The notes beneath the pieces are model-generated. The model saw only the letters and a program-made list of their open reading frames with translations. It did no database searches and was not told where the DNA came from. Shown piece by piece: positions 24,675 through 33,549 of a DNA stretch of 64,000 nucleotides. The stretch is taken from contig OY760073.1 in NCBI GenBank assembly GCA_963663025.1, positions 1,364,001 through 1,428,000 of the forward strand, read 5' to 3'. The translations under genes and the position numbers were made by a program. The DNA comes from JAGWBF01 sp963663025. Its GTDB lineage: Bacteria > Chloroflexota > Dehalococcoidia > Lucifugimonadales > JAGWBF01. Position 1 is the first letter of the stretch. Every line of letters begins with the position of its first letter.

Positions 24675-25064
24675 ATGTCCCCTGCCCGAATCGGGTCTTT
24701 TGATGACCTGCTCAGCCTGACCGAGGAGCCGCTGCGCCCGGTCGTCGCCGCGCTGAGGGTGATGGTCCTGGAGGTGCACGCAGACGCCTGCGAAGTGGTG
24801 CGCTTGGGCGACCGGGCAGCGACCTATGGCGTAGGGCCGAGGAAGATGATCGACGGCTATGCCTACATTCTGCCCCATACCGCGTGGGTGAACCTGGGCT
24901 TCTACAGGGGCACGGACTTGCCCGACCCGGAGGGGCTGCTGGAAGGGACGGGCGCGCGGATGCGCCATGTGAAGATACGCTCCCTAGACGACGCCCGGGG
25001 CCCTGCAGTGCAGGCCCTCGTCGCCGCCGCCTACGCCGAACGCCGGGGCGCGATACAGAGTTGA
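24675..25064 (+). CDS. DUF1801-type small protein (YdhG/CyaY-like fold)
   Basis: About 129 aa. The pattern GPRKMIDGYAYILPHTAWVNLGFYRGTDLPDPEGLLEG, then RMRHVKIRSLDD, matches the DUF1801 family, whose members have a frataxin-like fold and unclear function. ATG 24675 is chosen because GGAGGAGAG precedes it. Stand-alone gene divergent from the cbpA operon and followed by repeat-rich DNA. Confidence 0.75.
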   Translation: MSPARIGSFDDLLSLTEEPLRPVVAALRVMVLEVHADACEVVRLGDRAATYGVGPRKMIDGYAYILPHTAWVNLGFYRGTDLPDPEGLLEGTGARMRHVKIRSLDDARGPAVQALVAAAYAERRGAIQS

Positions 25065-25186
25065 CTGAGATTTCGATCTGGCACGCTGCGGAGGGGAAGC
25101 AGCGGGTTGGGGGATGGCAAGGCCCTCCATCCACAGCGCCTTACTGCGCACATGGACCCAAACTGGTACCCGGCAATGCTACGTCC

Positions 25187-25221
25187 TGGATTGCGGCCTC
25201 CGCCGCAATGACGGTGGGGAC
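25187..25221 (-). repeat. REP-like palindromic repeat, copy B1
   Basis: GGATTGCGGCCTCCGCCGCA followed by ATGACGGTGGGG, the same as copy A2 at 9996-10033 and the reverse complement of B2 at 25276. Confidence 0.85.
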
Positions 25222-25275
25222 CTGGGCCATGGGCGGCCTTCCCCGGCCTTGCGTCGCTTAAGTCCCCTCCTGCCG

Positions 25276-25316
25276 GCCACGCTATTCGTCATTGCGGCGG
25301 AGGCCGCAATCCAGGA
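25276..25316 (+). repeat. REP-like palindromic repeat, copy B2 (inverted)
   Basis: Contains TCATTGCGGCGGAGGCCGCA and flanks (GCCACGCTATTCG before, ATCCAGGA after) nearly identical to copy A1. Confidence 0.85.
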
Positions 25317-25562
25317 AACCCAGGCCGTAGACCAGATTGGCTATGACGAAAGGCCTGCGGGGGCCTCTATGGCCCCCTCGTCCCATTGGGTCATGTGCCG
25401 GTTCGCCCTTCGATTTCCCGCAGGACGAACCGGGGTGGCCAGGTAAGCCGAATCAGGTTCTTCCATTCGCTGGAACGACGAAGGGGGTATAGGCACGAGG
25501 ATGTGGTCTTCGCCATCACTACCGCACCAGGGGTATTTCCCCTCCTGCACAGGTACGTCACG

Positions 25563-25591
25563 TTGACATCCTACCTGCCCTTTGGTACCAT
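25563..25591 (+). promoter_or_regulatory. sigma-70-type promoter of thrC-NIL-cysO
   Basis: TTGACA at 25563-25568, 17-base spacer, TACCAT at 25586-25591. The transcript start would fall about 50 bases before the thrC GTG. Confidence 0.75.
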
Positions 25592-25647
25592 CACCGTTAG
25601 GGTTTCGTTAGTGCGGGCCCCACATCAACCCGTCAAGGCATCTTATA

Positions 25648-26889
25648 GTGGCTTTCGTTACCGGCCTCCGCTGCCGTGAGTGCGGCAGGACCTACCCCAC
25701 AGAACCCCTCAACGTTTGCGACTTCTGCTTCGGACCCTTGGAAGTTGCCTACGACTACGATGCCATTGCCCGCGTCATAAGCCGGGACCGCATCACCAGC
25801 GGCCCCCTGAGCATGTGGCGGTACCAGGACCTGCTGCCGGTGGACGGCGCCGATGCTGTGGACATCAACGCAGGCTTCACCCCACTGGTCAAGTCCAAGA
25901 ACCTGGGCAAGCTCCTGGGCTTGGACAACCTCTACATCAAGAACGACAGCGTAAACCCTTCTTACTCCTTCAAGGACCGGGTGGTTTCCGTGGCGGCTAC
26001 CAAGGCCCTGGAGTTCGGCTTCGAGACCCTGGCATGCGCTTCCACAGGCAACCTGGCTTGCTCGGTGGCCGCCCACGCAGCCCGGGCTGGAATGCAGGCA
26101 GTGGTATTCATCCCCGCAGACCTGGAGGCCGGGAAGGTGATCGGCGCCGCCATATACGCCCCCACGGTTGTCGCCATACAGGGCAGCTACGACGAGGTCA
26201 ACCGGTTGTGCAGCGAGGTGGGCGACAACTGGAACTGGGCTTTTGTGAACATCAACATGCGCGCCTTCTACGCCGAGGGCAGCAAGACCCTGGGATATGA
26301 GGTTGCTGAACAGCTTGGCTGGCGGGCGCCCCAACACGCCGTGGTGCCCTCGGCATCCGGGTCCATGTACACCAAGATCTACAAGGGCTACAAGGAGTTG
26401 GAGTCCCTTGGCCTCCTGGATGCCCCGGTCAACACCAAGATGCACCTGACCCAGGCGGCGGGGTGTTCCCCCATCGTCGATGGGTTCGAGTCCGAGGACG
26501 ACATTATCAAGCCGGTGAAGCCCAACACCGTCGCTAAGTCCCTGGCCATCGGCAACCCAGCCGACGGCATTTACGCCATCAGGACCCTACGGGAAAGCGG
26601 TGGCTCGGCCTATGCCGTACCTGAAGAGAGCGTCACCGAGGGCATAAAGCTCCTGGCCGAGACCGAGGGTATCTTCACCGAGACGGCAGGTGGCGTGGTG
26701 GTCTCGGGTCTCCGGTACCTGGCCGCCAGCGGCGCCATAAAGCGGGATGAGCTCACGGTGGCCTATATCACCGGCAACGGCCTCAAGACCCAGGAAGCCG
26801 TTGAAGATGTGGTGCATCCCCTACTCATAGAACCCAGTATCAGCTCCTTCGAGCAGGCCCTCAACGGGCAGAAGGCGGGCGTAGTTTAG
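25648..26889 (+). CDS. thrC: threonine synthase
   Basis: PLP enzyme that converts O-phosphohomoserine to threonine. 413 aa, fold type II. The PLP lysine is in NPSYSFKDRVV, with ACASTGNLACSVAAHAARAG and the phosphate loop PSASGSMYTKIYKG. An N-terminal zinc ribbon (CRECGRTY...CDFCFGPL) is present, as in one ThrC class. The start is GTG 25648. The next two genes are a NIL-domain protein and a CysO-like sulfur carrier, so a role in sulfur amino acid synthesis (phosphohomoserine plus carrier-bound sulfur) is possible but unproven. Confidence 0.9.
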   Translation: MAFVTGLRCRECGRTYPTEPLNVCDFCFGPLEVAYDYDAIARVISRDRITSGPLSMWRYQDLLPVDGADAVDINAGFTPLVKSKNLGKLLGLDNLYIKNDSVNPSYSFKDRVVSVAATKALEFGFETLACASTGNLACSVAAHAARAGMQAVVFIPADLEAGKVIGAAIYAPTVVAIQGSYDEVNRLCSEVGDNWNWAFVNINMRAFYAEGSKTLGYEVAEQLGWRAPQHAVVPSASGSMYTKIYKGYKELESLGLLDAPVNTKMHLTQAAGCSPIVDGFESEDDIIKPVKPNTVAKSLAIGNPADGIYAIRTLRESGGSAYAVPEESVTEGIKLLAETEGIFTETAGGVVVSGLRYLAASGAIKRDELTVAYITGNGLKTQEAVEDVVHPLLIEPSISSFEQALNGQKAGVV

Positions 26890-26896
26890 GGGACCC

Positions 26897-27139
26897 ATGG
26901 CGAAGCTGCGCTACAGATTTACCTTCCCCACCGACCTGGTTACCGAGCCCATCACCTACCGGCTCGGCAAAGACTTCGACCTGGTGACCAACATTCGCCG
27001 GGCCGACGTTCGGGAAAACATGGGCTGGCTTGTGCTGGAGATCGAAGGCGCCGACCAGGAGATCGAACGGGGAGTTAGCTGGGTCAGCTCCCTGGGTGTG
27101 CGCGTAGACCCGGTTAGCGGAGATGTTATCGAAGGATGA
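26897..27139 (+). CDS. NIL-domain protein
   Basis: 80 aa, one NIL domain and nothing else. The NIL motif is visible in FDLVTNIRRADVRENMGWLVLEIEG. NIL domains occur at the C-terminus of the MetN methionine-transport ATPase and, with ferredoxin domains, in anaerobic homocysteine-synthesis proteins. It starts 7 bases after the thrC stop, which supports a shared task in sulfur amino acid metabolism. Confidence 0.85.
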   Translation: MAKLRYRFTFPTDLVTEPITYRLGKDFDLVTNIRRADVRENMGWLVLEIEGADQEIERGVSWVSSLGVRVDPVSGDVIEG

Positions 27140-27177
27140 GTTTTGGCCTCATCCATCCACGAGGAGAGTGACCGAAA

Positions 27178-27462
27178 ATGAGCGGAACGGTGGTTCGCAT
27201 TCCTACGCCCCTGCGCCGGGTGACCAACGGGCAGGACAAGGTGGAGATCGACGGGGACACCCTGGGACAGATCATCGAAGCGATGGACTCCACCTACCCC
27301 GGGTTCAAGGACCGGCTGGTAGATGAGGACGGGGAGATTCGCTACTTCGTGAACATCTACCTGAACGGCGAAGATGTGCGGTTCCTGCAGGGGATGGATA
27401 CCACCACCAAGACGGGCGATGAGTTGAGCATAGTTCCCGCTGTGGCGGGAGGGACCGCCTAG
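27178..27462 (+). CDS. MoaD/ThiS-like sulfur carrier, CysO type
   Basis: 94-aa ubiquitin-fold protein. It closely follows Mycobacterium CysO as I recall it: VRIPTPLRRVTNGQ near the N-terminus, DGDTLGQII, FVNIYLNGEDVRFL and a C-terminal VPAVAGG. CysO carries a C-terminal thiocarboxylate as sulfur donor. Here two residues, Thr-Ala, follow the Gly-Gly (91-92), so activation would need their removal, as for the alanine-capped carrier HcyS of Wolinella. No JAMM-type protease is in the window. Ribosome site GAGGAGAG precedes ATG 27178. Confidence 0.88.
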   Translation: MSGTVVRIPTPLRRVTNGQDKVEIDGDTLGQIIEAMDSTYPGFKDRLVDEDGEIRYFVNIYLNGEDVRFLQGMDTTTKTGDELSIVPAVAGGTA

Positions 27463-27510
27463 CTTCCCGGCTCGTTTCCCGCGCTCTTCTTCAGGGCCCT
27501 TACTCTTCGG

Positions 27511-28698
27511 CTAGCATTCCGTAGGGACCCCCCGGGCAGCAACCCACCTCTTCTTCTGCTCCAGTCGCGCTTCCTGGTCAGTCGGTACATAGCTGCCCAG
27601 GAACTCCCTTCGAAACGCATCGAATCCATCAACCTCGATGGCCTCCCGTATCCCTTCCATCAGGCGCAGGATAAACCTCAGGTTGTGCAAGGTGGCCAAG
27701 CGCAGGCCAAGAATCTCCCGCGCCTTGAACAGGTGCCTGACGTATCCCGCCGAGAACCGCTGGCAGGCGTAGCAGTCGCACCCTTCCTCAATGGGGCCTG
27801 TCACATCCTGGAAGCGTTTGTGGGTGATGTCCACCCTGCCCTCGGCAGTGAACAGGCTGCCGTTCCGGGCAACCCGCGTCGGAAGGGCGCAATCGAACAG
27901 GTCGATACCTGAAGCTACCCCCTCCACCAGGTCCTCAGGAGAACCGACCCCCATAAGGTAGCGGGGCCGACCGGCGGGAAGCATCGCCGTCGTGAGCTCG
28001 GTCATCTCGTACATAGGCCCCTTGCCCTCGCCGACGCCCAGTCCTCCTACTGCGTAGCCGTCGAAGTCCAAGGCAGTGATGTGCTCAGCCGACTCCCGCC
28101 GGAGGTCGGCGTGGAGGCCTCCCTGCACGATGCCAAAAAGGGACTGCCCAGGGGCTGCCCCCTGTTCATGGGCAGACTTGGAGCGCTCAGCCCAGCGATG
28201 GGTCCTGTCCATGGCCTGCTGCACCTGCTCGCGGGTGGCTTCAAAGGCGATGCACTGGTCCAGGCACATGGCCACATCGACGCCCATATCCACCTGGTTT
28301 CTGACAGCCGACTCCGGCGTCAGGTAGTGGCTGCTGCCATCAATATGGGAGCGGAAGGTTATCCCGTCGTCGCTGACCTTGCTCCCGCTCCCCAAGCTGT
28401 AGGCCTGAAAGCCCCCGCTGTCGGTCAGGATGGGCTTGTCCCACCGACAGAACCGGTGCAGACCTCCCAGCCCCTTGACCACATCCACACCCGGCTGCAG
28501 GTAGAGATGGTAGGCGTTAGCAAGAAGAATATGGGCGCCTAAGTCACTCACTTCGTCGGTGGTCAGGGTCTTGACGCTTCCCTGGGTCGCCACGGGCATG
28601 AATGCAGGCGTGGAGACGACACCGTGGCCGGTGGTCAGCTTGCCCAGCCGTGCTCCGCCCGAGGTTGAAAGAAGTTCGTAGATTGCGCCGGAAGTCAT
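27511..28698 (-). CDS. tgt: queuine tRNA-ribosyltransferase (bacterial TGT)
   Basis: Exchanges G34 for preQ1 in GUN-anticodon tRNAs. 395 aa. Landmarks are TPAFMPVATQGSVKTLT, LLANAYHL, LTDSGGFQAYSLG, LFGIVQGG, FDCALPTRVARNGSLFT with the nucleophilic Asp, and the zinc site CDCYAC with His further on. DSGGFQ is usually followed by VFSL; AYSL here is a mild variant. A minus-strand TATACT at 28718-28713 lies just upstream of the start and overlaps a plus-strand TATAAT. Confidence 0.95.
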   Translation of the reverse strand: MTSGAIYELLSTSGGARLGKLTTGHGVVSTPAFMPVATQGSVKTLTTDEVSDLGAHILLANAYHLYLQPGVDVVKGLGGLHRFCRWDKPILTDSGGFQAYSLGSGSKVSDDGITFRSHIDGSSHYLTPESAVRNQVDMGVDVAMCLDQCIAFEATREQVQQAMDRTHRWAERSKSAHEQGAAPGQSLFGIVQGGLHADLRRESAEHITALDFDGYAVGGLGVGEGKGPMYEMTELTTAMLPAGRPRYLMGVGSPEDLVEGVASGIDLFDCALPTRVARNGSLFTAEGRVDITHKRFQDVTGPIEEGCDCYACQRFSAGYVRHLFKAREILGLRLATLHNLRFILRLMEGIREAIEVDGFDAFRREFLGSYVPTDQEARLEQKKRWVAARGVPTEC

Positions 28699-28784
28699 AT
28701 CGCCTCAAGTCCAGTATAATCTATCTAAGTGAACGTTAAGCAGGTCCGTCGGTTCCCCGCCCTTGGAATACCCAGACCTGCGCC

Positions 28785-28967
28785 ATGCTGATCGATATGT
28801 ACGAAGAGCTGAGCAACTTTCTCGTATCCCTGAGCGAGCAACGCCTGCCCTGGGCCTTCTTCATATTGGGGACCATGGTCGTCTCGTCCCTGACATTATA
28901 TGGGTTCTGGGAGATGGTGCTGCGCATCCCCCGTCTTCTTGTCCAGCCCCGGAAAGGTAGAGGCTGA
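28785..28967 (+). CDS. possible small single-pass membrane protein
   Basis: 60 aa with one clear membrane segment (about 22-44, LPWAFFILGTMVVSSLTLYG) and a basic tail (RIPRLLVQPRKGRG). The Shine-Dalgarno is poor. A TATAAT at 28715-28720 could drive it. It ends 58 bases before aroB. Not a family I recognise; the membrane profile and position support it only moderately. Confidence 0.45.
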   Translation: MLIDMYEELSNFLVSLSEQRLPWAFFILGTMVVSSLTLYGFWEMVLRIPRLLVQPRKGRG

Positions 28968-29025
28968 TGGTCAGCGCTTACCATCCCCACATCCAAGCTT
29001 CGGTCGAAGACGCCCTGGAGGCAGC

Positions 29026-30156
29026 GTGACAACAGCGCTACCTGAAATAGCCGCAACCGTCACTCACTCCTATGGGAGCTACCCCATCTACGCCGCCTGG
29101 GACCTCCTCGACTCCCTGGGAGAGCGTCTCCTGGAGTTGGGGCTGACCGGGCCGGTCTACATCATCTCCGACGACCGGGTCTTCCCTCTTCACGGTCGAC
29201 GGGTGCAGCGCTCGTGCCAAGTTAGCCGCATCGAAGCCCACTGCTTCATCGTTCCCGCTGGCGAGCCAAGCAAGTCCCTGGAGCTGTCCCAAGCAATCTA
29301 CTCATGGCTGGCTGACCGCAAGGCCGAGCGGGGCCATGGAGTCCTGGCGGTGGGGGGAGGCGTCGTTGGAGACTTGGCGGGCTTTGTGTCGGCCACATTC
29401 CTCCGGGGGATGCCACTGGTGCAGGTGCCGACCAGCATGGCAGCCATGGTGGACGCCTCCATCGGGGGAAAGGTTGCCGTTAATCTGCCCCATGGCAAGA
29501 ACCTCGTGGGATCCTTCTATCAGCCCAAGGCTGTGGTGGCGGACCCCAGCGCCTTAGTAACCATGGGAAAGCGGGAGCTGGCCGAAGGCTGGGCCGAGGC
29601 AATCAAGGCCGCCTTCATTCTGGACCCGGGCCTCCTGGACATCTTTGAAGAACACGCCGAGGATTTGATGGCCCTGGAGCCGGAGGTGTCCCTGCAGGTC
29701 ATCCGCCGGAGCATGGCCATCAAGGCAGAGATCGTCACCGAGGACGAAAGGGAGACCCTGGGCCGCCGCATCCTCCTCAACTACGGGCACACCGTGGGCC
29801 ACGCACTGGAAGCCAGCACAGGCTACGGCAGGTACCTGCACGGAGAGGCGGTTTCAGTGGGAATGATGGCTGCAGCTTTCATCAGCCATCACATGGAGCT
29901 GCTGTCCGAGGAAGTGTTTCACCGCCAGCAGAGACTGCTGCAACGCTTCGACCTGCCCCTGACCGCCCCTGATGGGGACCCGGAGCTGGTGCTGGAGACG
30001 ATGTCCATGGACAAGAAGACCGTGGCCGGCTCCATCCGGTGGGTGCTGCTGGAGGATGTCGGCGAGACTGCCGTCCGCAGGGATGTTCCCCCAGAGCTGG
30101 TGGAGAGGGCTGTCCGGACCTTCGTCGGCAGGAATGCTACGGGGCAGCTAAGCTGA
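29026..30156 (+). CDS. aroB: 3-dehydroquinate synthase
   Basis: Second step of the shikimate pathway, DAHP to 3-dehydroquinate, NAD and metal dependent. 376 aa. Landmarks: VLAVGGGVVGDLAGFVSATF, RGMPLVQVPTSMAAMVDASI, GGKVAVNLPHGKNLVGSFYQ, AEGWAEAIKAAFI, NYGHTVGHALE and HGEAVSVGM. The GTG start at 29026 follows CTGGAGGCAG. aroE, aroC and aroK lie nearby on the other strand. The 3' end overlaps the convergent GYD gene by 9 bases. Confidence 0.95.
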   Translation: MTTALPEIAATVTHSYGSYPIYAAWDLLDSLGERLLELGLTGPVYIISDDRVFPLHGRRVQRSCQVSRIEAHCFIVPAGEPSKSLELSQAIYSWLADRKAERGHGVLAVGGGVVGDLAGFVSATFLRGMPLVQVPTSMAAMVDASIGGKVAVNLPHGKNLVGSFYQPKAVVADPSALVTMGKRELAEGWAEAIKAAFILDPGLLDIFEEHAEDLMALEPEVSLQVIRRSMAIKAEIVTEDERETLGRRILLNYGHTVGHALEASTGYGRYLHGEAVSVGMMAAAFISHHMELLSEEVFHRQQRLLQRFDLPLTAPDGDPELVLETMSMDKKTVAGSIRWVLLEDVGETAVRRDVPPELVERAVRTFVGRNATGQLS

Positions 30157-30489
30157 CCGGAACTCCTTCAGGATGCGGGAGAACTCGTCCTCCAACGAAG
30201 GTATGTTCTCGACGATATAAGGCAGGTCGTTTTCCCCAAAAGCCTTGAGGGTGGTGCAACGCACATTCCCGAGGCTGGACAACCCCAAGGCTATGGATGC
30301 GCACACCTCGTCGCTGGCGGCCTCCGCCACCGCCACCATGTCGAACTGGCCCATGGTGAGGAACACGTTGGACAGGTGCCCTCCCGCAATATCGATGGCT
30401 TGACGAAAGGCGCTCACGTGCTGGGGCAGATACTTGATGTTCCTCATTCCTTCGTCGGTGTAGTTGAGCAGCAGCACATAGCTAGGCAT
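30148..30489 (-). CDS. GYD-domain protein
   Basis: 113 aa. The ferredoxin-like GYD fold is visible in YVLLLNYTDEGMRNIKYLPQ, GGHLSNVFLTMGQFDMVAVAEA and GNVRCTTLKAFGENDL. Family function is unknown. Convergent with and overlapping the end of aroB. Confidence 0.8.
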   Translation of the reverse strand: MPSYVLLLNYTDEGMRNIKYLPQHVSAFRQAIDIAGGHLSNVFLTMGQFDMVAVAEAASDEVCASIALGLSSLGNVRCTTLKAFGENDLPYIVENIPSLEDEFSRILKEFRSA

Positions 30490-30545
30490 TATTCTCTCCC
30501 CCCTTTGTTCCTACCAAGGCTATCCCGTATTGACCTGTTTATGCA

Positions 30546-31595
30546 CTAAGCAAACTCGGCTGGTTTCTTCCTCTTGGCTGCAACCAGCAGCCCACCTACT
30601 ACAACACAAATTGCTCCGGCAGTCCCCAGCAAGAGCACAGACCCCGCATCCCCAAGGTAGCCCAGCCCCGAGACGCTTTCGGAGACCTCTCTCAAAGCAA
30701 CGGAGATGCTTCCCGCCACCATGGTCAGTCCAAACAGGAACCTTATTCTCGCCCCGTCCACATAACGGGCGGCGGCAACCCCAAGCTGGGAACCCGCGGA
30801 CGCTGTCCCCAACATAATAACCGACATTACAAGGTCAACACGACCTTCCAGGGAGTACAGGAAAGAACCAACGGACCCGGTGATAACCACCTGGAACAGG
30901 TCCGTCCCGACGGCAACCGTCGTCGGCACTCCCAGGACGAATATCAGGACGGGCAGAAGGATGAATCCCCCTCCCGCCCCCAGGAGTCCCGCCATGAAGC
31001 CTATGGCGGAGCCGATGCCAACGGGCACCCAGATAGATATCCGCTCTATACCGGACTTGGGCAGCGATGTCGTCGTGGAGACCCTGCCCACCCATGGCAG
31101 CGGCATGGACGAAGGGGGGACACGTAGAGAGCGTACCCTCTCGATAAGGTTGCTTGAGGAAACCGGATCTCCTTCACGGCCCGGCCCTCGCCTGGACTTC
31201 CAATGATCATAGAGGATGTAGGAGGCCAACATAGCCAACACCACGACGTACGTGTAGCGCAGTACCGGCCCTGCCACCCCGATCCTCTCCAGCCACTGGT
31301 TAAGCTCCTCGGCCACCATCACGGCGGGCACGGTCCCGACCACCATGAATGCCCCCAGCTTGAAGTCCACGTTTCCGATGCGGCGGTGCTTCAAGGTGTT
31401 GATGATGGAGGAGCCGACTATGAGGGTCAGGCCTGTGCCAACAGCAAAGAGGGGAGGGACGCCGAAAACCAGCAGGCCCCCGGTGATCAGGAAGCCTCCC
31501 CCTACCCCGAAGAAGCCGCTGAGAGTCCCGACCACCAAGCCCAGGAAGAGAAGCAGGGCGGGATTGACCTCCACCCCTGCATTGGGAAACAGCAT
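30546..31595 (-). CDS. TauE/SafE-family membrane permease
   Basis: 349 aa, about eight membrane helices in two similar halves, each opening with a glycine-rich turn (GFFGVGGGFLITGGLLV and GLLGAGGGFILLPVL). The two halves are separated by a long hydrophilic loop (about 130-195). The family exports sulfite, sulfonates or other small organic anions; the substrate cannot be read from sequence. It is just upstream of the GYD gene on the same strand. Confidence 0.88.
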   Translation of the reverse strand: MLFPNAGVEVNPALLLFLGLVVGTLSGFFGVGGGFLITGGLLVFGVPPLFAVGTGLTLIVGSSIINTLKHRRIGNVDFKLGAFMVVGTVPAVMVAEELNQWLERIGVAGPVLRYTYVVVLAMLASYILYDHWKSRRGPGREGDPVSSSNLIERVRSLRVPPSSMPLPWVGRVSTTTSLPKSGIERISIWVPVGIGSAIGFMAGLLGAGGGFILLPVLIFVLGVPTTVAVGTDLFQVVITGSVGSFLYSLEGRVDLVMSVIMLGTASAGSQLGVAAARYVDGARIRFLFGLTMVAGSISVALREVSESVSGLGYLGDAGSVLLLGTAGAICVVVGGLLVAAKRKKPAEFA

Positions 31596-31675
31596 TGGCT
31601 GATTATGCTCTACCGCCCCGTTTTTCGTCTACGAATCTCGCAGCCATTAGCGGCCTATGGCGAAACGGGTAGCCA

Positions 31676-32227
31676 TCAGCCCTGGTCGCCAGAGGCAAGC
31701 TCCCGGTAGCGACCAACGATGACTGAGGCAACCTCATCTATGGTAAGGCCCTCTGTGTCGACAGTGTGGTGGGCGATGGAATAGAAGCCCTGCCTCTTGG
31801 CCTTGAGCGATCTAATTCGCTCCAAGGGGTCGGGCCCGGACAGCAAGGGGCGCTCCGTTCCCGACTCACCTTCATCGGATAGACGTTGGCATATGGTTTC
31901 AGGTGATGCTTCCAGGCAGACAACGAGGCCCCTTTCCAGGACCATGCTGCGGTTCCCCGCATCAACCACCACGCCGCCCCCGGTAGATATCACCTGCCGG
32001 TTCTCGCGGCAGATTCGCTCCAAGAGCTCCTTTTCCATCCGCCGGAACACCCCCTCCCCATCTTCGGCGAATATGCGCGACACCGACTTCCCCGCTTGGG
32101 CTTCGAGCATCGAATCCATATCCACCAGATGCCAGCCCAAGGCCAAGGCGACCCGTTCTCCCACAGAGCTTTTGCCCGTGCCGGACAGGCCCACAAGGAT
32201 AATGTTATCGAGACAGATTGATTGCAT
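31676..32227 (-). CDS. aroK: shikimate kinase
   Basis: Phosphorylates shikimate with ATP. 183 aa. Walker A is LVGLSGTGKSSVG; DMDSMLEAQAG, FRRMEKELL and VISTGGGVV mark the shikimate-binding and Walker B regions; RPLLSG is the lid. Last gene of the minus-strand run NYN-aroE-aroC-aroK, 83 bases after aroC. Confidence 0.93.
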   Translation of the reverse strand: MQSICLDNIILVGLSGTGKSSVGERVALALGWHLVDMDSMLEAQAGKSVSRIFAEDGEGVFRRMEKELLERICRENRQVISTGGGVVVDAGNRSMVLERGLVVCLEASPETICQRLSDEGESGTERPLLSGPDPLERIRSLKAKRQGFYSIAHHTVDTEGLTIDEVASVIVGRYRELASGDQG

Positions 32228-32310
32228 CAGACATTCCGAGCTTCAACGCAGAGGTTGAACTAGAAGCATATCCCGGGACTCAAAAGGCTGGCCCTCGCAG
32301 GAAGGAACGT

Positions 32311-33492
32311 CTAGCGGGATGCCTTTGCCCGTACAGCGTCCCTGGGAGCAACCGTGTCCTGGTAGGCAAGGTAGTTCCTGCGGGTCTCGGCCACGTTATC
32401 CCCGCCGAACTTCTCCAGGAACACGTCGGCCAGTATAAAGGCCACCATGGACTCCCCAATCACCCCGGCCGGGGGCACCTGGCACACATCGGAACGCTCG
32501 TAGTGGGCCTGCACCAGCTCACCCGTATCTAGGTCCACCGAGGGCAGGGGATTCACCAAGGTCGATATCGGTTTTATAGCGAACCGGGAGACCAAGGGCA
32601 TCCCGTTGGTCATACCCCCCTCGGTCCCGCCGGACCGGTTGGTGTTCCTCTGCCACGGGTGGGAAGGGTCTTCCACCGGCTCTATTACGTCATGCACCTG
32701 AGAACCCCGTTGCTCCACCGATTCCCATCCTTCGCCGATGGACACCGCTTTCACCGCATTGATGGACATCAGGGCGTGGGCGATGCGGGCATCGATCTTC
32801 CGGTCCCAGTGGACGTGGGAACCCAAGCCTATGGGGACTCCCGTAGCCACCACTTCCACCACGCCTCCGACCGTGTCCCCTGCCTCCTTGGCATCGTCAA
32901 TGGCCTTCATCATCAGGGGTTCGGCAGCGGGGTCTGCGGACCGTACCGGGGACTCTTCCACCTTTGCCCAGTCGATCTCCCCTTCGGAGTGGGACCACTG
33001 GCCGCCAATGGAGAGGGAGTGGCTGTGTACGTGGATATCGAACTCCTCCAGGAACCGGAGGGCAACCGCCCCCGCCGATACCCGGGCGGCCGTCTCCCGA
33101 GCGCTGGCCCGTTCCAGGACGTTGCGCACATCATCGAAACCGTACTTCATCGTCCCCGGAAGGTCTGCGTGTCCGGGCCGGATGCGGGTAACTCGCTTGG
33201 CCTCTCCTTCGATGGGGGCGATACTCATCGGCTCCTGCCAGTTGACCCAGTCCTTGTTTTCCAGGGTCATCCCGATGGGGCTGCCCAAGGTCAGGCCGTG
33301 GCGCACCCCGGAGGTTATGTGGGCCCAGTCCTGCTCGATGAGCATACGACCGCCCCGGCCATAGCCCTTCTGGCGCCGTGACAGGTGGTTGCCGATGAAT
33401 TCTTCGGTCAAGGGCAGTCCAGCCGGGACCCCCTCTACTATGATGAGCAGTCCCGGTCCGTGGGACTCACCTGCGGTAAGGAACCGGATCAT
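32311..33492 (-). CDS. aroC: chorismate synthase
   Basis: Converts EPSP to chorismate with reduced FMN. 393 aa. Starts MIRFLTAGESHGPGL; RRQKGYGRGGRMLIEQD, RPGHADLPGTMKYG, RASARETAARVSAGAVA and the FMN-binding region SGGTEGGMTNGMPL are all present. ATG 33492 is chosen over an in-frame ATG at 33513 because CAGGAGG sits five bases before it. Sits between aroE and aroK. Confidence 0.96.
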   Translation of the reverse strand: MIRFLTAGESHGPGLLIIVEGVPAGLPLTEEFIGNHLSRRQKGYGRGGRMLIEQDWAHITSGVRHGLTLGSPIGMTLENKDWVNWQEPMSIAPIEGEAKRVTRIRPGHADLPGTMKYGFDDVRNVLERASARETAARVSAGAVALRFLEEFDIHVHSHSLSIGGQWSHSEGEIDWAKVEESPVRSADPAAEPLMMKAIDDAKEAGDTVGGVVEVVATGVPIGLGSHVHWDRKIDARIAHALMSINAVKAVSIGEGWESVEQRGSQVHDVIEPVEDPSHPWQRNTNRSGGTEGGMTNGMPLVSRFAIKPISTLVNPLPSVDLDTGELVQAHYERSDVCQVPPAGVIGESMVAFILADVFLEKFGGDNVAETRRNYLAYQDTVAPRDAVRAKASR

Positions 33493-33549
33493 TGCATCCT
33501 CCTGGGCCTGCATCGCCGGCTATGTACAGCCCTTCACCTCTGCGGTAGC

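Larger units (their letters stand above)
25065..25647. other. non-coding repeat-bearing region upstream of thrC
   Basis: No supported gene. Carries the second inverted pair of the palindromic repeat, a CGATTTCCCGCAGGACGAAC block matching the 9.9-kb locus, and the thrC promoter. Confidence 0.7.
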
